Origin: an uncultured Eubacteriales bacterium
GTDB lineage: Bacteria; Bacillota; Clostridia; Christensenellales; CAG-138
Assembly: GCA_902801845.1 (NCBI GenBank)
Contig: CADCJW010000009.1
Span: forward strand, 1-64,000
DNA length: 64,000 nt
Direction: 5' to 3'
Numbering within the stretch: position 1 is the first letter of the stretch; the number at the start of each line of letters is the position of its first letter. The translations under genes and the position numbers were made by a program. Under the pieces are notes generated by a model. That model had not been told where the DNA came from, did no database searches, and was given only the letters and a program-made list of their open reading frames with translations. Positions 51,731 to 60,270 of this stretch are shown piece after piece.

Positions 51731-51872
51731 TTTGCCCCCTTTTCTTGAAAGAGAAGGAGGCGCCAAAAGAACTTTACCGGGGAGTATGGCTAACGCGATG
51801 CTCCCCCTTACTATTCTTAAGCTTCTCTTTTCTGCGCCGCTTTTTTTCTCTTCGCCGAAGAGAAAAAGCGGC
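51731..51872 (+). repeat. Dispersed AT-rich hairpin repeat, copy 2
   Basis: Same order as copy 1: an imperfect hairpin around TTTTCTTGAAAGA, then CAAAAGAACTTTA, GGGGAGTATGGCTAACGCGA, TTCTTAAGCTTCTCTTTTCT and the terminal hairpin GCCGCTTTTT...AAAAAGCGGC. It follows the dipeptidase stop. Confidence 0.85.
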
Positions 51873-51906
51873 AAAAAGAAATCGTCTCTCTCCTCCCAGC
51901 CTCAGC

Positions 51907-51936
51907 TTGACAGTAAAGCCGTTCCCCGCGTATACT
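51907..51936 (+). promoter_or_regulatory. Promoter of the sugar-acid operon
   Basis: TTGACA at 51907-51912, 18 bases, TATACT at 51931-51936, just before the cupin gene. Confidence 0.75.
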
Positions 51937-51967
51937 AAGAAAAACGGCAGCAAAGGAGCGCAGCAGC

Positions 51968-52318
51968 ATGATCCGCAGAAGCAGCGAAAGAATCGTCGAC
52001 AAGCCCCAGCACAAGTTCGGCGCACCTGGGTTCATCACCGTCAACAACCTCATCAACGGCCCCGACGAACTCAACGGCAAGGGCCGCCTCTTCTCCCACA
52101 CCACCATCCTCCCCGGCAACGGCATCGGCTACCACGTCCACGCCGGCGACAGCGAGATCTACTACATCCTCAGCGGCAAGGGCGAGTACAGCGACAACGG
52201 CACCGTCACCACCGTCGGCCCCGGGGACGTGACCTTCTGCCCTCCCGGCGAGGGCCACGGCATCCTCTCTGTCGGCGACGAGCCTTTGGAACTCATCGCG
52301 CTGATCCTGTACGAGTAA
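51968..52318 (+). CDS. Cupin-domain protein
   Basis: 116 residues. The cupin motif 1 is NGIGYHVHAGDSEIYYILSG (two His and Glu ligands) and motif 2 is PGEGHGILSVGD. A single-domain cupin of this type may be a sugar isomerase or a binding protein. It starts the operon that continues with the SDR gene 31 bases later, so a role with sugar acids is inferred. Confidence 0.88.
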   Translation: MIRRSSERIVDKPQHKFGAPGFITVNNLINGPDELNGKGRLFSHTTILPGNGIGYHVHAGDSEIYYILSGKGEYSDNGTVTTVGPGDVTFCPPGEGHGILSVGDEPLELIALILYE

Positions 52319-52349
52319 GGGACAAAAAATCGAGGTAAGGAAGGTACAG

Positions 52350-53207
52350 TTGAGTTTGGACCGCAACGTGTTGGATACCGATCTGTCCGGCAAGGTGGCC
52401 GTGGTCACCGGTGCCGGCGGCGTGCTCTGCTCCGGTTTCTCCCTGACCCTGGCCCGAGCCGGCGCCAAGGTGGCCCTGCTGAACCGGCATGTGGAGTCGG
52501 CCCAGCGGTACGCCGATAGGATCCGGGCGGAGGGCGGCGTCGCCAAGGCCTACGCCTGCGACGTCCTCGACAAAGCCATGTGCTTCGCCGTGGCGGACCG
52601 GGTCCTTTCCGATCTGGGCCCCTGCGACATCCTTTTGAACGGCGCCGGCGGCAACGACCCCCGGGCCACCACGGACAAGGAATACTTCGAACCGGGCGAT
52701 CTGGAGGCGGACACCAAAAGCTTCTTCGATCTGGACGAGGACGGGGTGGAAGACGTGTTCCGCCTGAACTTCATTGGCACCCTGATCCCCACCCAGGCCT
52801 TCGCCCGCCAGATGGTGGGCCGGCCGGGCTGCAGCATCCTGAACGTCAGCTCCATGAACGCCTACACCCCCCTCACCAAGATCCCCGCCTACTCCGGCGC
52901 CAAGGCCGCCGTCAACAACCTGACCCAATGGCTGGCGGTCCACTTTTCCAAGGCGGGCATCCGGGTCAACGCCATCGCCCCCGGCTTCTTCTCCACGGAG
53001 CAGAACGCAGCGCTCCTGTGGAACGCCGACGGCACCCCCACCGCCCGCACGGGCAAGATCCTGGCCGCCACGCCCATGGGCCGGTTCGGCCAGCCCGAGG
53101 AGCTCAACGGCGCCCTCCTCTTCCTCCTGAACGACCAGGCCGCGAGCTTCGTCACCGGCGTGACCATCCCCGTGGACGGCGGGTTCTCCGCCTATTCGGG
53201 CGTCTAA
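52350..53207 (+). CDS. uxuB: SDR oxidoreductase, probable D-fructuronate reductase/D-mannonate dehydrogenase
   Basis: 285 residues. KVAVVTGAGGVLCSGFSLTL is the Rossmann glycine motif, LLNGAGGNDPRAT the NNAG-like motif, and NVSSMNAYTPLTKIPAYSGAK holds the catalytic Ser, Tyr and Lys. It matches SDR-type mannonate oxidoreductases (the Bacillus UxuB/YjmF kind), which interconvert D-fructuronate and D-mannonate with NAD(P)H. TTG start with AAGGAAGG upstream. A three-hairpin block separates it from the kinase. Confidence 0.82.
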   Translation: MSLDRNVLDTDLSGKVAVVTGAGGVLCSGFSLTLARAGAKVALLNRHVESAQRYADRIRAEGGVAKAYACDVLDKAMCFAVADRVLSDLGPCDILLNGAGGNDPRATTDKEYFEPGDLEADTKSFFDLDEDGVEDVFRLNFIGTLIPTQAFARQMVGRPGCSILNVSSMNAYTPLTKIPAYSGAKAAVNNLTQWLAVHFSKAGIRVNAIAPGFFSTEQNAALLWNADGTPTARTGKILAATPMGRFGQPEELNGALLFLLNDQAASFVTGVTIPVDGGFSAYSGV

Positions 53208-53211
53208 GAAT

Positions 53212-53341
53212 CCATCGAAAAACGCGTTTTTCGATGGGATCAGCTGCGGCTGGGTTTTGCACCGTTGCCTAAAATGCTGCGCATTTTCGGGCGGCAACGG
53301 CGAAAGGAGTAAAACTCACCGCGCATGTCGCTGAGTTTTAC
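53212..53341 (+). repeat. Block of three long hairpins inside the sugar-acid operon
   Basis: H1 is a perfect 26-bp palindrome (53212-53237). H2 pairs CCGTTGCC (53262-53269) with GGCAACGG (53293-53300) around AAAATGC-TGC-GCATTTT. H3 pairs GTAAAACTCA (53309-53318) with TGAGTTTTAC (53332-53341). They follow the SDR stop. The stretch 53,342-53,469 to the kinase start shows no gene. Confidence 0.85.
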
Positions 53342-53469
53342 GGATCGGCAGCAGCCGTTCTTCCTTCGCAGGTTTCCAGCGGGCGTCTACAACGCCCTTG
53401 TGTTACTCGTTGAAAGATGCATGAGCTTACGGGCTCGACAAGACTACTAAGAAAGGTTTGAGAATCACC

Positions 53470-54537
53470 ATGAGAGAGCATTACAAGTACGCCATCGCCT
53501 GCCCCACCAGCATGGGCCTTCGGATCACGCCCCAGGACAGGATGGCGGTCCACAACAGCAACCTGTTCTACCTGCAGGCCACCAGCGCCGAGAGCAACGT
53601 GCTGAACGTGTCCTCCTCCCTGGGCAAGGAGTGTTTGGTCCTGACCAAGTTCGTGGAGGGCAGCCCCATGGCCGCCTTCATCAAGGCCCAGCTCCGGGCC
53701 CGGAACATCCGCTACGAGGGTCTCGACGTGCCCCAGGGCGGTCCCTGGGGGTATCGGCACCAGTTCAACATCGCCGACTCCGGCTTCGGCCTGAGGGCGC
53801 CCCGGGTGTGGAACGATCGGGCCGGCGAGGTGGGCCGGACCCTGTCTGCCGAAGACTTCGATCTCGACCGCATCTTTAATGAGGAGGGCGTGGGGATCCT
53901 GCACCTTTCCGGCCTTATCGCGGCCATGAGCCCCGAGACCACGAAGTGCTGTTTGGAGCTGGCTCGCGCGGCCAAGAGGTACGGCACCCTGGTCAGCTTC
54001 GACCTTAACTACCGGGCCTCCTTCTGGGCCGGCCGGGAAGCGGAGCTCAAAGAAGCCTTCCATGAGATCGCTTCCGTTGCGGATATCCTCATCGGCAACG
54101 AGGAGGACTTCCAGCTCTGTTTGGGCTTCCAGGGCCCCGAAGCAGGCGGCAAGGAGCTCTCCGGCAAGATCGACCGGTTCAAAGCCATGATCGACCAGGT
54201 CCGCGCTAAGTACCCCAACGCCCGGGCCTACGCCACCACCCTCCGGCAGGTGATCTCCGCCAACGAGCACCTGTGGGGGGCCATCCTCTACGCCGATGGG
54301 CAGTGGTTCGTGGAGGAGCCCCGGCCCATCCAGGTCATGGACCGGATCGGCGGCGGCGACGGGTTCTCCGGCGGTCTCCTCTACGCCGTGCTCCAGGGCT
54401 GGGAAGCTGAAAAGTGGCTCCAGTTCGGCTGGGCCTCGGGCGTTCTCGCGGCCTCCAGCCTCAACGATTACGCCGAGCCCGCCGACGAGAAGCAGGTTTG
54501 GGACGTGTACAAAGGCAACGCAAGAGTTCAGAGATAA
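53470..54537 (+). CDS. PfkB-family sugar-acid kinase
   Basis: 355 residues from the ATG at 53470; a TTG at 53458 is an alternative. VSSSLGKECLVLTKFVEGSP and YGTLVSFDLNYRASFW are typical, and DRIGGGDGFSGGLLY is the PfkB anion-hole/catalytic-base motif (GAGD replaced by GGGD). Family members phosphorylate 2-keto-3-deoxygluconate or gluconate. Its neighbour is 6-phosphogluconate dehydrogenase, so gluconate kinase activity is a reasonable alternative to KDG kinase. Confidence 0.85.
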   Translation: MREHYKYAIACPTSMGLRITPQDRMAVHNSNLFYLQATSAESNVLNVSSSLGKECLVLTKFVEGSPMAAFIKAQLRARNIRYEGLDVPQGGPWGYRHQFNIADSGFGLRAPRVWNDRAGEVGRTLSAEDFDLDRIFNEEGVGILHLSGLIAAMSPETTKCCLELARAAKRYGTLVSFDLNYRASFWAGREAELKEAFHEIASVADILIGNEEDFQLCLGFQGPEAGGKELSGKIDRFKAMIDQVRAKYPNARAYATTLRQVISANEHLWGAILYADGQWFVEEPRPIQVMDRIGGGDGFSGGLLYAVLQGWEAEKWLQFGWASGVLAASSLNDYAEPADEKQVWDVYKGNARVQR

Positions 54538-54570
54538 CGCCAAAAGCATCATATAAAGGAGACAAGTTTT

Positions 54571-56022
54571 ATGAAGAAAGCAGACATCGGCCTCATCGGC
54601 CTGGCCGTCATGGGCGAAAACCTGGTCATGAACATGGAGTCCAAGGGCTTCACCGTGGCCGTCTTCAACCGGACCACCTCCAAGGTGGACGCCTTTGTGG
54701 AAGGCCGGGCGGCGGGCAAAAACATCATCGGCTGCCACAGCCTCCAGGAGCTGGTGGACAACCTCAGCAAGCCCCGGAAGGTCTTCATGATGGTGAAGGC
54801 CGGCGGCGCCGTGGACAGCATGATCGAGCAGCTGCTGCCCCTTTTGGAGGACGGAGACATCCTCATCGACGGCGGCAACAGCCACTTCCCCGACACCATC
54901 CGGCGGACGGAGTACGTGGAATCTAAGGGCAAGCTCTTCGTGGGCTGCGGCGTGTCCGGCGGCGAGGAGGGCGCTTTGAAGGGGCCCTCCATGATGCCCG
55001 GCGGCTCTCCGGCGGCCTGGCCCTATGTGAAGCCCATCTTCCAGGCCATCTGCGCCAAGGTGGAGGACGGCTCCCCCTGCTGCGACTGGGTGGGCGAGAA
55101 CGGTGCGGGCCACTTCGTGAAGATGGTCCACAACGGCATCGAGTACGGGGACATGCAGCTCATCTGCGAAGCGTACCAGCTCATGCGGGATCTGCTGGGC
55201 CTCAGCTACGAGGAGATGCACGAGATCTTCACCAAATGGAATAAGACCGAGCTCGACTCCTACCTCATCGAGATCACCCGGGACATCCTGGGCTTCAAGG
55301 ACGAGGACGGCTCCCCCCTGGTGGAGCACATCCGGGACACCGCGGGCCAGAAGGGCACCGGCAAGTGGACCGGCATCGCGGCTCTCGACGAGGGCGTGCC
55401 CCTGACGCTCATCGGCGAAGCGGTGTTCGCCCGCTGCCTTTCCGCCATGAAGGAGGAGCGGGTGGAAGCTTCCAAGGTCTTCGATCGGAAGATCCCCGCC
55501 TTCACCGGCGACAAGGCGGCCTTCATCGAGGCCATCCGGCAGGCCCTCTTCGCCTCCAAGATCATCTCCTACGCCCAGGGCTACACCCTCATGCGCACCG
55601 CGGCGGAGCATTACGGCTGGAACCTCAATTACGGCGGCATCGCCCTCATGTGGCGGGGCGGCTGCATCATCCGCAGCGTGTTCCTGGGCAAGATCAAGGA
55701 AGCCTACGACAAGGACCCCAACCTCAGCAACCTCCTTTTGGACCCCTACTTCAAGGAGACCATCGAGAAGCTGGTGCCCGCTTGGCGTACCGTGGCCGCC
55801 GCCGCCCTCTCCTCCGGCGTGCCCGCCCCGGCCATGACCTCCGCCCTCAGCTACTTTGACGGCTACACCACGGAACGGCTGCCCGCGAACCTGCTGCAGG
55901 CCCAGCGGGACTACTTCGGCGCCCACACCTACGAGCGGCTGGACGCGCCTCGGGGCCAGTTCTTCCACACCAACTGGACCGGCCACGGCGGCAACACGGC
56001 GGCCACCACCTACAACGCCTAA
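54571..56022 (+). CDS. gnd: 6-phosphogluconate dehydrogenase, decarboxylating
   Basis: 483 residues. IGLAVMGENLVMNMES (dinucleotide fold), VFNRTTSKVDAFVEG, LIDGGNSHFPDTIRR, VGCGVSGGEEGALKGPSMMP, and GHFVKMVHNGIEYGDMQL with catalytic Lys and Glu are all present, and the C-terminal QRDYFGAHTYER is intact. It oxidises 6-phosphogluconate to ribulose-5-phosphate and CO2. Its place in a uronate operon without UxuA or KDG aldolase is unusual. Confidence 0.97.
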   Translation: MKKADIGLIGLAVMGENLVMNMESKGFTVAVFNRTTSKVDAFVEGRAAGKNIIGCHSLQELVDNLSKPRKVFMMVKAGGAVDSMIEQLLPLLEDGDILIDGGNSHFPDTIRRTEYVESKGKLFVGCGVSGGEEGALKGPSMMPGGSPAAWPYVKPIFQAICAKVEDGSPCCDWVGENGAGHFVKMVHNGIEYGDMQLICEAYQLMRDLLGLSYEEMHEIFTKWNKTELDSYLIEITRDILGFKDEDGSPLVEHIRDTAGQKGTGKWTGIAALDEGVPLTLIGEAVFARCLSAMKEERVEASKVFDRKIPAFTGDKAAFIEAIRQALFASKIISYAQGYTLMRTAAEHYGWNLNYGGIALMWRGGCIIRSVFLGKIKEAYDKDPNLSNLLLDPYFKETIEKLVPAWRTVAAAALSSGVPAPAMTSALSYFDGYTTERLPANLLQAQRDYFGAHTYERLDAPRGQFFHTNWTGHGGNTAATTYNA

Positions 56023-56033
56023 GCGGAGCCATC

Positions 56034-57320
56034 ATGCAGGATATCTATCGCATTGCGAACACCGACGCGGGTCTCTCTTTGGAGGAGATCCGCGTCGCTC
56101 TTCTGGAAAGCCTGCAGGGGCGGCAGCTTCGCAAGGTGCTGATCCTGCCCCCGGATTTCACCCGCTTCCATTCGGGCGCGGGCTTCATCACCAACGTGTA
56201 CTATCACGCCCTGGCGGAGCAGGGCGTCCAGGTGGACGTTTTGCCGGCCCTGGGCACCCATGTGCCCGTGACGAAGGAACAGTGGGAAAGGATGTTCGGG
56301 GACGTGCCCTACGAGCGGATGCTCATCCACAACTGGCGGACGGACGTGATCGAGCTGGGGCAGGTGCCGGCGGACTATCTGTCCGAGATCACCGAGGGTC
56401 TTTGGACCGACCCCGTCAGTGTGGAGATCAACCGGCGGGTCATGGATGAAAGCTACGACCTCATCATCTCCCCGGGGCAGGTGGTGCCCCACGAGGTGGT
56501 GGGCATGGCCAACCACGCCAAGAATCTGTTCGTGGGCGTGGGCGGCAGCGACATGATCAATAAATCCCACATGGTGGGTGCGGTCTACGGCATGGAGCGA
56601 ATGATGGGCAAGGAGAACACCCCGGTCCGCAAGCTCTTCGACTACGGGATGGCGCACTTTTTGAAGGATCGGCCCATCCTCTTCGCCCTCACCGTGACCA
56701 CGGCTCCCGGCGGCGCGATCCGCACCCACGGCCTGTTCCTGGGCGAGGGGCGGCAGTGCTTCACCGAGGCCGTGAAGCTCAGCCAGCAGAAGAACATCGA
56801 CTTCGTCCCCCGCGGTCTCAAAAAGTGCGTGGTGTACCTGGACCCCTCGGAGTTCAAGAGCACGTGGCTGGGCAACAAGGCCATCTACCGGACCCGCATG
56901 GCTATGGCCGACGGCGGGGAGCTCATCGTGCTGGCCCCGGGCGTAGCGCGCTTCGGGGAGGACGATGAGGTGGACAGGCTCATCCGCAAGTACGGCTATC
57001 GGGGGCGGCTCAACACCCTGGAAGCCTTCAAAAAGCCGGAGAACCAGGACCTCAGGGACAACATGGGGGCGGCGGCCCACCTGATCCACGGGTCCAGCGA
57101 CGGCCGGTTCACCATCACCTACGCCGTGAAGGATATCCCGAAGGGGGAGATCGAGGGCGTGGGGTTCCGGGCCGCGGACTACGACGAGATGGCGGCAAAG
57201 TACGACCCCGCCAAGCTCCGATACGGCTACAACACCGTGGACGGCGAAGAGATCTACTTCATCCCCAACCCGGCGTTGGGGCTTTGGATCGACCGGGAAC
57301 GCTTTGAAAGGGAAGCCTGA
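56034..57320 (+). CDS. LarA-family nickel-dependent racemase/epimerase
   Basis: 428 residues. LPALGTHVPVTKEQW, VVPHEVVGMANHAKNLFVGV and INKSHMVGAVYG supply the His and Lys positions that hold the nickel-pincer cofactor in LarA. RKVLILPPDFTRFHSG is the N-terminal start. LarA homologues racemise 2-hydroxy acids; some are known to be D-gluconate 2-epimerases. With SDR mannonate dehydrogenase and Gnd beside it, a mannonate/gluconate epimerase is the likely role. larB, larC and larE are not in the window. Confidence 0.85.
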   Translation: MQDIYRIANTDAGLSLEEIRVALLESLQGRQLRKVLILPPDFTRFHSGAGFITNVYYHALAEQGVQVDVLPALGTHVPVTKEQWERMFGDVPYERMLIHNWRTDVIELGQVPADYLSEITEGLWTDPVSVEINRRVMDESYDLIISPGQVVPHEVVGMANHAKNLFVGVGGSDMINKSHMVGAVYGMERMMGKENTPVRKLFDYGMAHFLKDRPILFALTVTTAPGGAIRTHGLFLGEGRQCFTEAVKLSQQKNIDFVPRGLKKCVVYLDPSEFKSTWLGNKAIYRTRMAMADGGELIVLAPGVARFGEDDEVDRLIRKYGYRGRLNTLEAFKKPENQDLRDNMGAAAHLIHGSSDGRFTITYAVKDIPKGEIEGVGFRAADYDEMAAKYDPAKLRYGYNTVDGEEIYFIPNPALGLWIDRERFEREA

Positions 57321-57323
57321 ACT

Positions 57324-58706
57324 ATGAAGCCCTTTATGGATCAAGATTTTCTGCTGGAAACGCCAACGGCCCGGCACCTCTTTCACGATATGGCGGAAGG
57401 GATGCCTATCATCGACTACCATTGCCACCTGGACCCCCGGGAGATCTGTGAGGACCGGCGATTCGAGAACATCACCCGACTCTGGCTGGGGGGCGACCAC
57501 TACAAGTGGCGGCTCATGCGCAGCTTCGGCGTGGAGGAACGGTTCATCACCGGCCACGCCTCCGACCGGGAGAAGTTTCAGAAGTGGGCCGAGACCTTAT
57601 CCCTGGCCATCGGGAACCCCCTGTATCACTGGAGCCATATGGAGCTGCGCCGGTACTTCGGCTATGAGGGTATCCTCAACGGCGACACCGCCGAGGAGGT
57701 GTGGACCCTGTGCAACGAGAAGCTCCGGCAGCCGGAGTTCTCTGCCCGGAACTTGATCCTCCGCTCCCGTGTGCAGGTGATCTGCACCACGGACGACCCG
57801 GCGGACAGCCTCAAGTGGCACCAAAGGATCAAAGCCGACGGCTTTCCCGTGCAGGTGCTGCCCAGCTTCCGGCCCGACAAGGCCCTGGGCCTGGAGAAGC
57901 CGGATTATCTCGATTATCTCCAAAAGCTGGGTGGACCCAGGAGCTACGGGGAGCTGGCGAAGGTGCTCCAGGAGCGGCTGGCGTTTTTCGTATCGTTGGG
58001 CTGCCGGGTCAGCGACCACGGGCTGGAGTCCGTGCCCTTCGCACCGGCCTCCGAGGCGAAGCTGGAGGCCATCTACAAAAAACGGCTGACGGGCGAGATA
58101 CCCACGGCCCATGAGATCCAGCAGTTCAAGACGGGGCTGCTGCTCCTGCTGGGCCGGTGCTATGCGAGGTACGGCATGGTCATGCAGCTCCATTTCGGCG
58201 TCATCCGGGACAACAACCGCCGCCTCTATGGGCTCCTGGGCCCTGACGCGGGGGCGGACAGCATCGGCGACCCCTCGCCGCTGAAGGAGCTGGCGGGCTT
58301 TTTGAGCGCCCTTGACGAGACAGGGGAGCTGCCCCGAACCATCCTCTACTCCCTGAACCCCGCCGAGAACGCGGCCATCGACGCCCTCATGGGCTGCTTC
58401 CAGGGCCCGGAAGCCCGGGGGAAGCTCCAGCACGGCAGCGCCTGGTGGTTCAACGACCACGAGAAGGGGATGCTGGATCAGATGACCACCCTGGCCGCGG
58501 AGGGGCATTTGGCCACCTTCGTGGGCATGCTCACCGACTCCCGCAGCTTCCTCTCCTACGCTCGCCACGAGTATTTTAGGCGGCTCCTCTGCAACCTCGT
58601 CGGCGGCTGGGTGGAGACGGGCCGATTCCCCAACGACGAGAAAGCGCTCCGGACCATCGTGGAGGGGGTATGTTATAGGAATGCAGAAGCGTATTTTGGG
58701 TTCTAA
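57324..58706 (+). CDS. uxaC: Glucuronate isomerase
   Basis: 460 residues. MPIIDYHCHLDPREICEDRR is the metal-binding start; WLGGDHYKWRLMRSFGVEER, CTTDDPADSLKWH, VLPSFRPDKAL, MQLHFGVIRDNN and VGMLTDSRSFLSYARHEYFR are UxaC signatures. It isomerises D-glucuronate to D-fructuronate (and galacturonate to tagaturonate), the entry step of the operon. It starts 4 bases after the LarA homologue. Confidence 0.96.
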   Translation: MKPFMDQDFLLETPTARHLFHDMAEGMPIIDYHCHLDPREICEDRRFENITRLWLGGDHYKWRLMRSFGVEERFITGHASDREKFQKWAETLSLAIGNPLYHWSHMELRRYFGYEGILNGDTAEEVWTLCNEKLRQPEFSARNLILRSRVQVICTTDDPADSLKWHQRIKADGFPVQVLPSFRPDKALGLEKPDYLDYLQKLGGPRSYGELAKVLQERLAFFVSLGCRVSDHGLESVPFAPASEAKLEAIYKKRLTGEIPTAHEIQQFKTGLLLLLGRCYARYGMVMQLHFGVIRDNNRRLYGLLGPDAGADSIGDPSPLKELAGFLSALDETGELPRTILYSLNPAENAAIDALMGCFQGPEARGKLQHGSAWWFNDHEKGMLDQMTTLAAEGHLATFVGMLTDSRSFLSYARHEYFRRLLCNLVGGWVETGRFPNDEKALRTIVEGVCYRNAEAYFGF

Positions 58707-58716
58707 CAATTCTCTT

Positions 58717-58854
58717 TTGCCGCTTTTTCTTTTCGGTGAAAAGAAAAAGCGGCGCAAAAAGAAAAGCTCATGAAAAAAAAAGGGAAGCACTGCGTAAGCA
58801 ATACTCCCCATATAAAGTTCTTTGGGACCACCTTTCTTTCAAGAAAGGTGGTCC
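58717..58854 (-). repeat. Dispersed AT-rich hairpin repeat, copy 3 (inverted)
   Basis: Reverse complement of copies 1 and 2: GGACCACCTTTCTTGAAAGA hairpin, AAAGAACTTTATATGGGGAG, TATTGCTTACGCAGTG and the terminal GCCGCTTTTTC/GAAAAAGCGGC hairpin. It lies between the convergent uxaC and nitroreductase genes and can end both transcripts. Confidence 0.88.
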
Positions 58855-58862
58855 GCTTTCAT

Positions 58863-59678
58863 TCATTCCTTATAAAAAACAGACGCGATATACTCCATGC
58901 CCTCCGGGACCGGGATCCTCGGGTCCTCCACCGCCACCGCACTTTCGCGGCCCATGGCCTTGGCGCCCAGGACGAAGTGGCAGAGGGCGATGCCCATGTC
59001 GATCTTCTGCAAGTCCCCCACGACCTCGCTGACGTACCCCTTGTCGTGCTTGAGATAGAAATGGAACCGCCCCTCCCGGAGCACCAGCCGCCAGGGCTGC
59101 TTGTTCACCGCCGACGGCGCCCAGCGGACCAGCTCCAGCACCTCGCCCCAGGGCTCCAGCGCCTTGCCGGCCAGGGGCGTAGAAAAGTCCCCGTCGAAGA
59201 ACAGCCGCTCCCCGGGCAGCCGTCCGTCCGCGCCCACGCCCCGGCGCATGATCGTCTCCCGAAGGGACCGCTTGCCTGCCGCATACCCCAGGGGGCTCAC
59301 GCAGGGCATCCGCTCCCCCGCCTCCAGGCCTGCGGCCTTCTCGAACAGCTCCCGCTTCATGGTCCCGCCGATCCACACGGAGCCCAGCCCCAGGGACCAG
59401 GCAAAGAGCAGCAGCTCCTCCATGGCGAACCCGAAGGCCACGTCCCCATAGGGGACCTTGTCCACCTTCCCCGCCACGTATAGAGGCTCCCCGGTCAGCA
59501 CGGGGCTGGAGAGCCCCTTCTCCTTGGCGTCCAAAAAGACGAACCGCACCGGGATGCCGAAGGGGTTTTGTATCCGGTCGGCGAATCCCTTCACCTTCTC
59601 CAGGGTCTCCGCCTCGATGGGCCGCCCGTCGTAGCTCCGCACGCTCTTGCGTGCCAGCATGGTTTCGGCTGTGATCAT
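58863..59678 (-). CDS. Nitroreductase-family protein
   Basis: 271 residues. LARKSVRSYDGRPIEAETL is the FMN-binding start, and VRWAPSAVNKQPWRLVLRE carries the second phosphate site. AMEELLLFAWSLGLGSVWIGG is the family helix-strand. The length and duplicated half-motif resemble the TM1586-type single-chain nitroreductases. It probably reduces a nitro or quinone compound with NAD(P)H. It has its own promoter. Confidence 0.88.
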   Translation of the reverse strand: MITAETMLARKSVRSYDGRPIEAETLEKVKGFADRIQNPFGIPVRFVFLDAKEKGLSSPVLTGEPLYVAGKVDKVPYGDVAFGFAMEELLLFAWSLGLGSVWIGGTMKRELFEKAAGLEAGERMPCVSPLGYAAGKRSLRETIMRRGVGADGRLPGERLFFDGDFSTPLAGKALEPWGEVLELVRWAPSAVNKQPWRLVLREGRFHFYLKHDKGYVSEVVGDLQKIDMGIALCHFVLGAKAMGRESAVAVEDPRIPVPEGMEYIASVFYKE

Positions 59679-59710
59679 TCCTATTTCCTCCTGCCTGGAT
59701 CCTTGTCCTT

Positions 59711-59738
59711 ATTATGCCAGCCCCATCCATCTTGTCAA
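59711..59738 (-). promoter_or_regulatory. Nitroreductase promoter
   Basis: TTGACA at 59738-59733, 16-base spacer, CATAAT at 59716-59711 on the minus strand. Confidence 0.8.
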
Positions 59739-59739
59739 G

Positions 59740-59772
59740 AAAAAAACGCCCGGCACGTTGGCCAGGCGCTCT
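59740..59772 (-). terminator. Terminator of the ABC transporter operon
   Basis: On the minus strand GCGCCTGGC and GCCGGGCGT pair (one wobble), followed by a seven-T run. It lies just after the DUF6672 gene. Confidence 0.85.
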
Positions 59773-59784
59773 CGTTTGTTTGGG

Positions 59785-60270
59785 TTAGCCCTCCGGGGGC
59801 GCGTCCATATCGCTGCTGAAGCCGAACTCGTCGGTGTTGATCTCCTCCTCGGGGGCGGTCTCCGTCTCCGCGGTGGAAACGAACTCCGTGAGATACGCAT
59901 CCTCCGGCAGCCCGCTCAGGTACCCGGGCAGGTTGATGATGATGCCGTCCATGGAATAGGGGAGCTTGAGCTCGATCTCCTGGGTCTCCTCGGCCCCCTT
60001 CTTTTCCTTGGTGATGACCAGCGTCAGCTTGCAGGTCTGGCCGATGTTGGTGGCCATGCCGCGCTCCCGTTTGTTGAGCTTGGCCACCTTTTCGCCGTTC
60101 TTCAGGATCTCGATCTTGTACAGGGCCGAATAGGTCTGGCCCTCATACTCCAGGGTCTTGTTGTCCAGATACACGGTGTGCCCCCGGCCCACGATGAACA
60201 TGAGCCCGGCGATGAGCACCAGCAGCAGCACCGCGCCTACGCGAAAGAGAAGTTTACGCGTCTTGTTCAT
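59785..60270 (-). CDS. DUF6672-like membrane-anchored protein
   Basis: 161 residues with one N-terminal helix (VGAVLLLVLIAGLMFIVGRG), a beta-rich outer part (TLEYEGQTYSALYKIEIL) and an acidic tail. The family is found with BMP/Nup-type ABC permeases. Its start overlaps the upstream permease stop by four bases. Function unknown; probably an accessory of the transporter. Confidence 0.7.
   Translation of the reverse strand: MNKTRKLLFRVGAVLLLVLIAGLMFIVGRGHTVYLDNKTLEYEGQTYSALYKIEILKNGEKVAKLNKRERGMATNIGQTCKLTLVITKEKKGAEETQEIELKLPYSMDGIIINLPGYLSGLPEDAYLTEFVSTAETETAPEEEINTDEFGFSSDMDAPPEG

Noticed and set aside
53338..55986. 882-codon minus-strand open frame
   Set aside because: It is a shadow of the PfkB and gnd genes, which have complete catalytic motifs on the plus strand.
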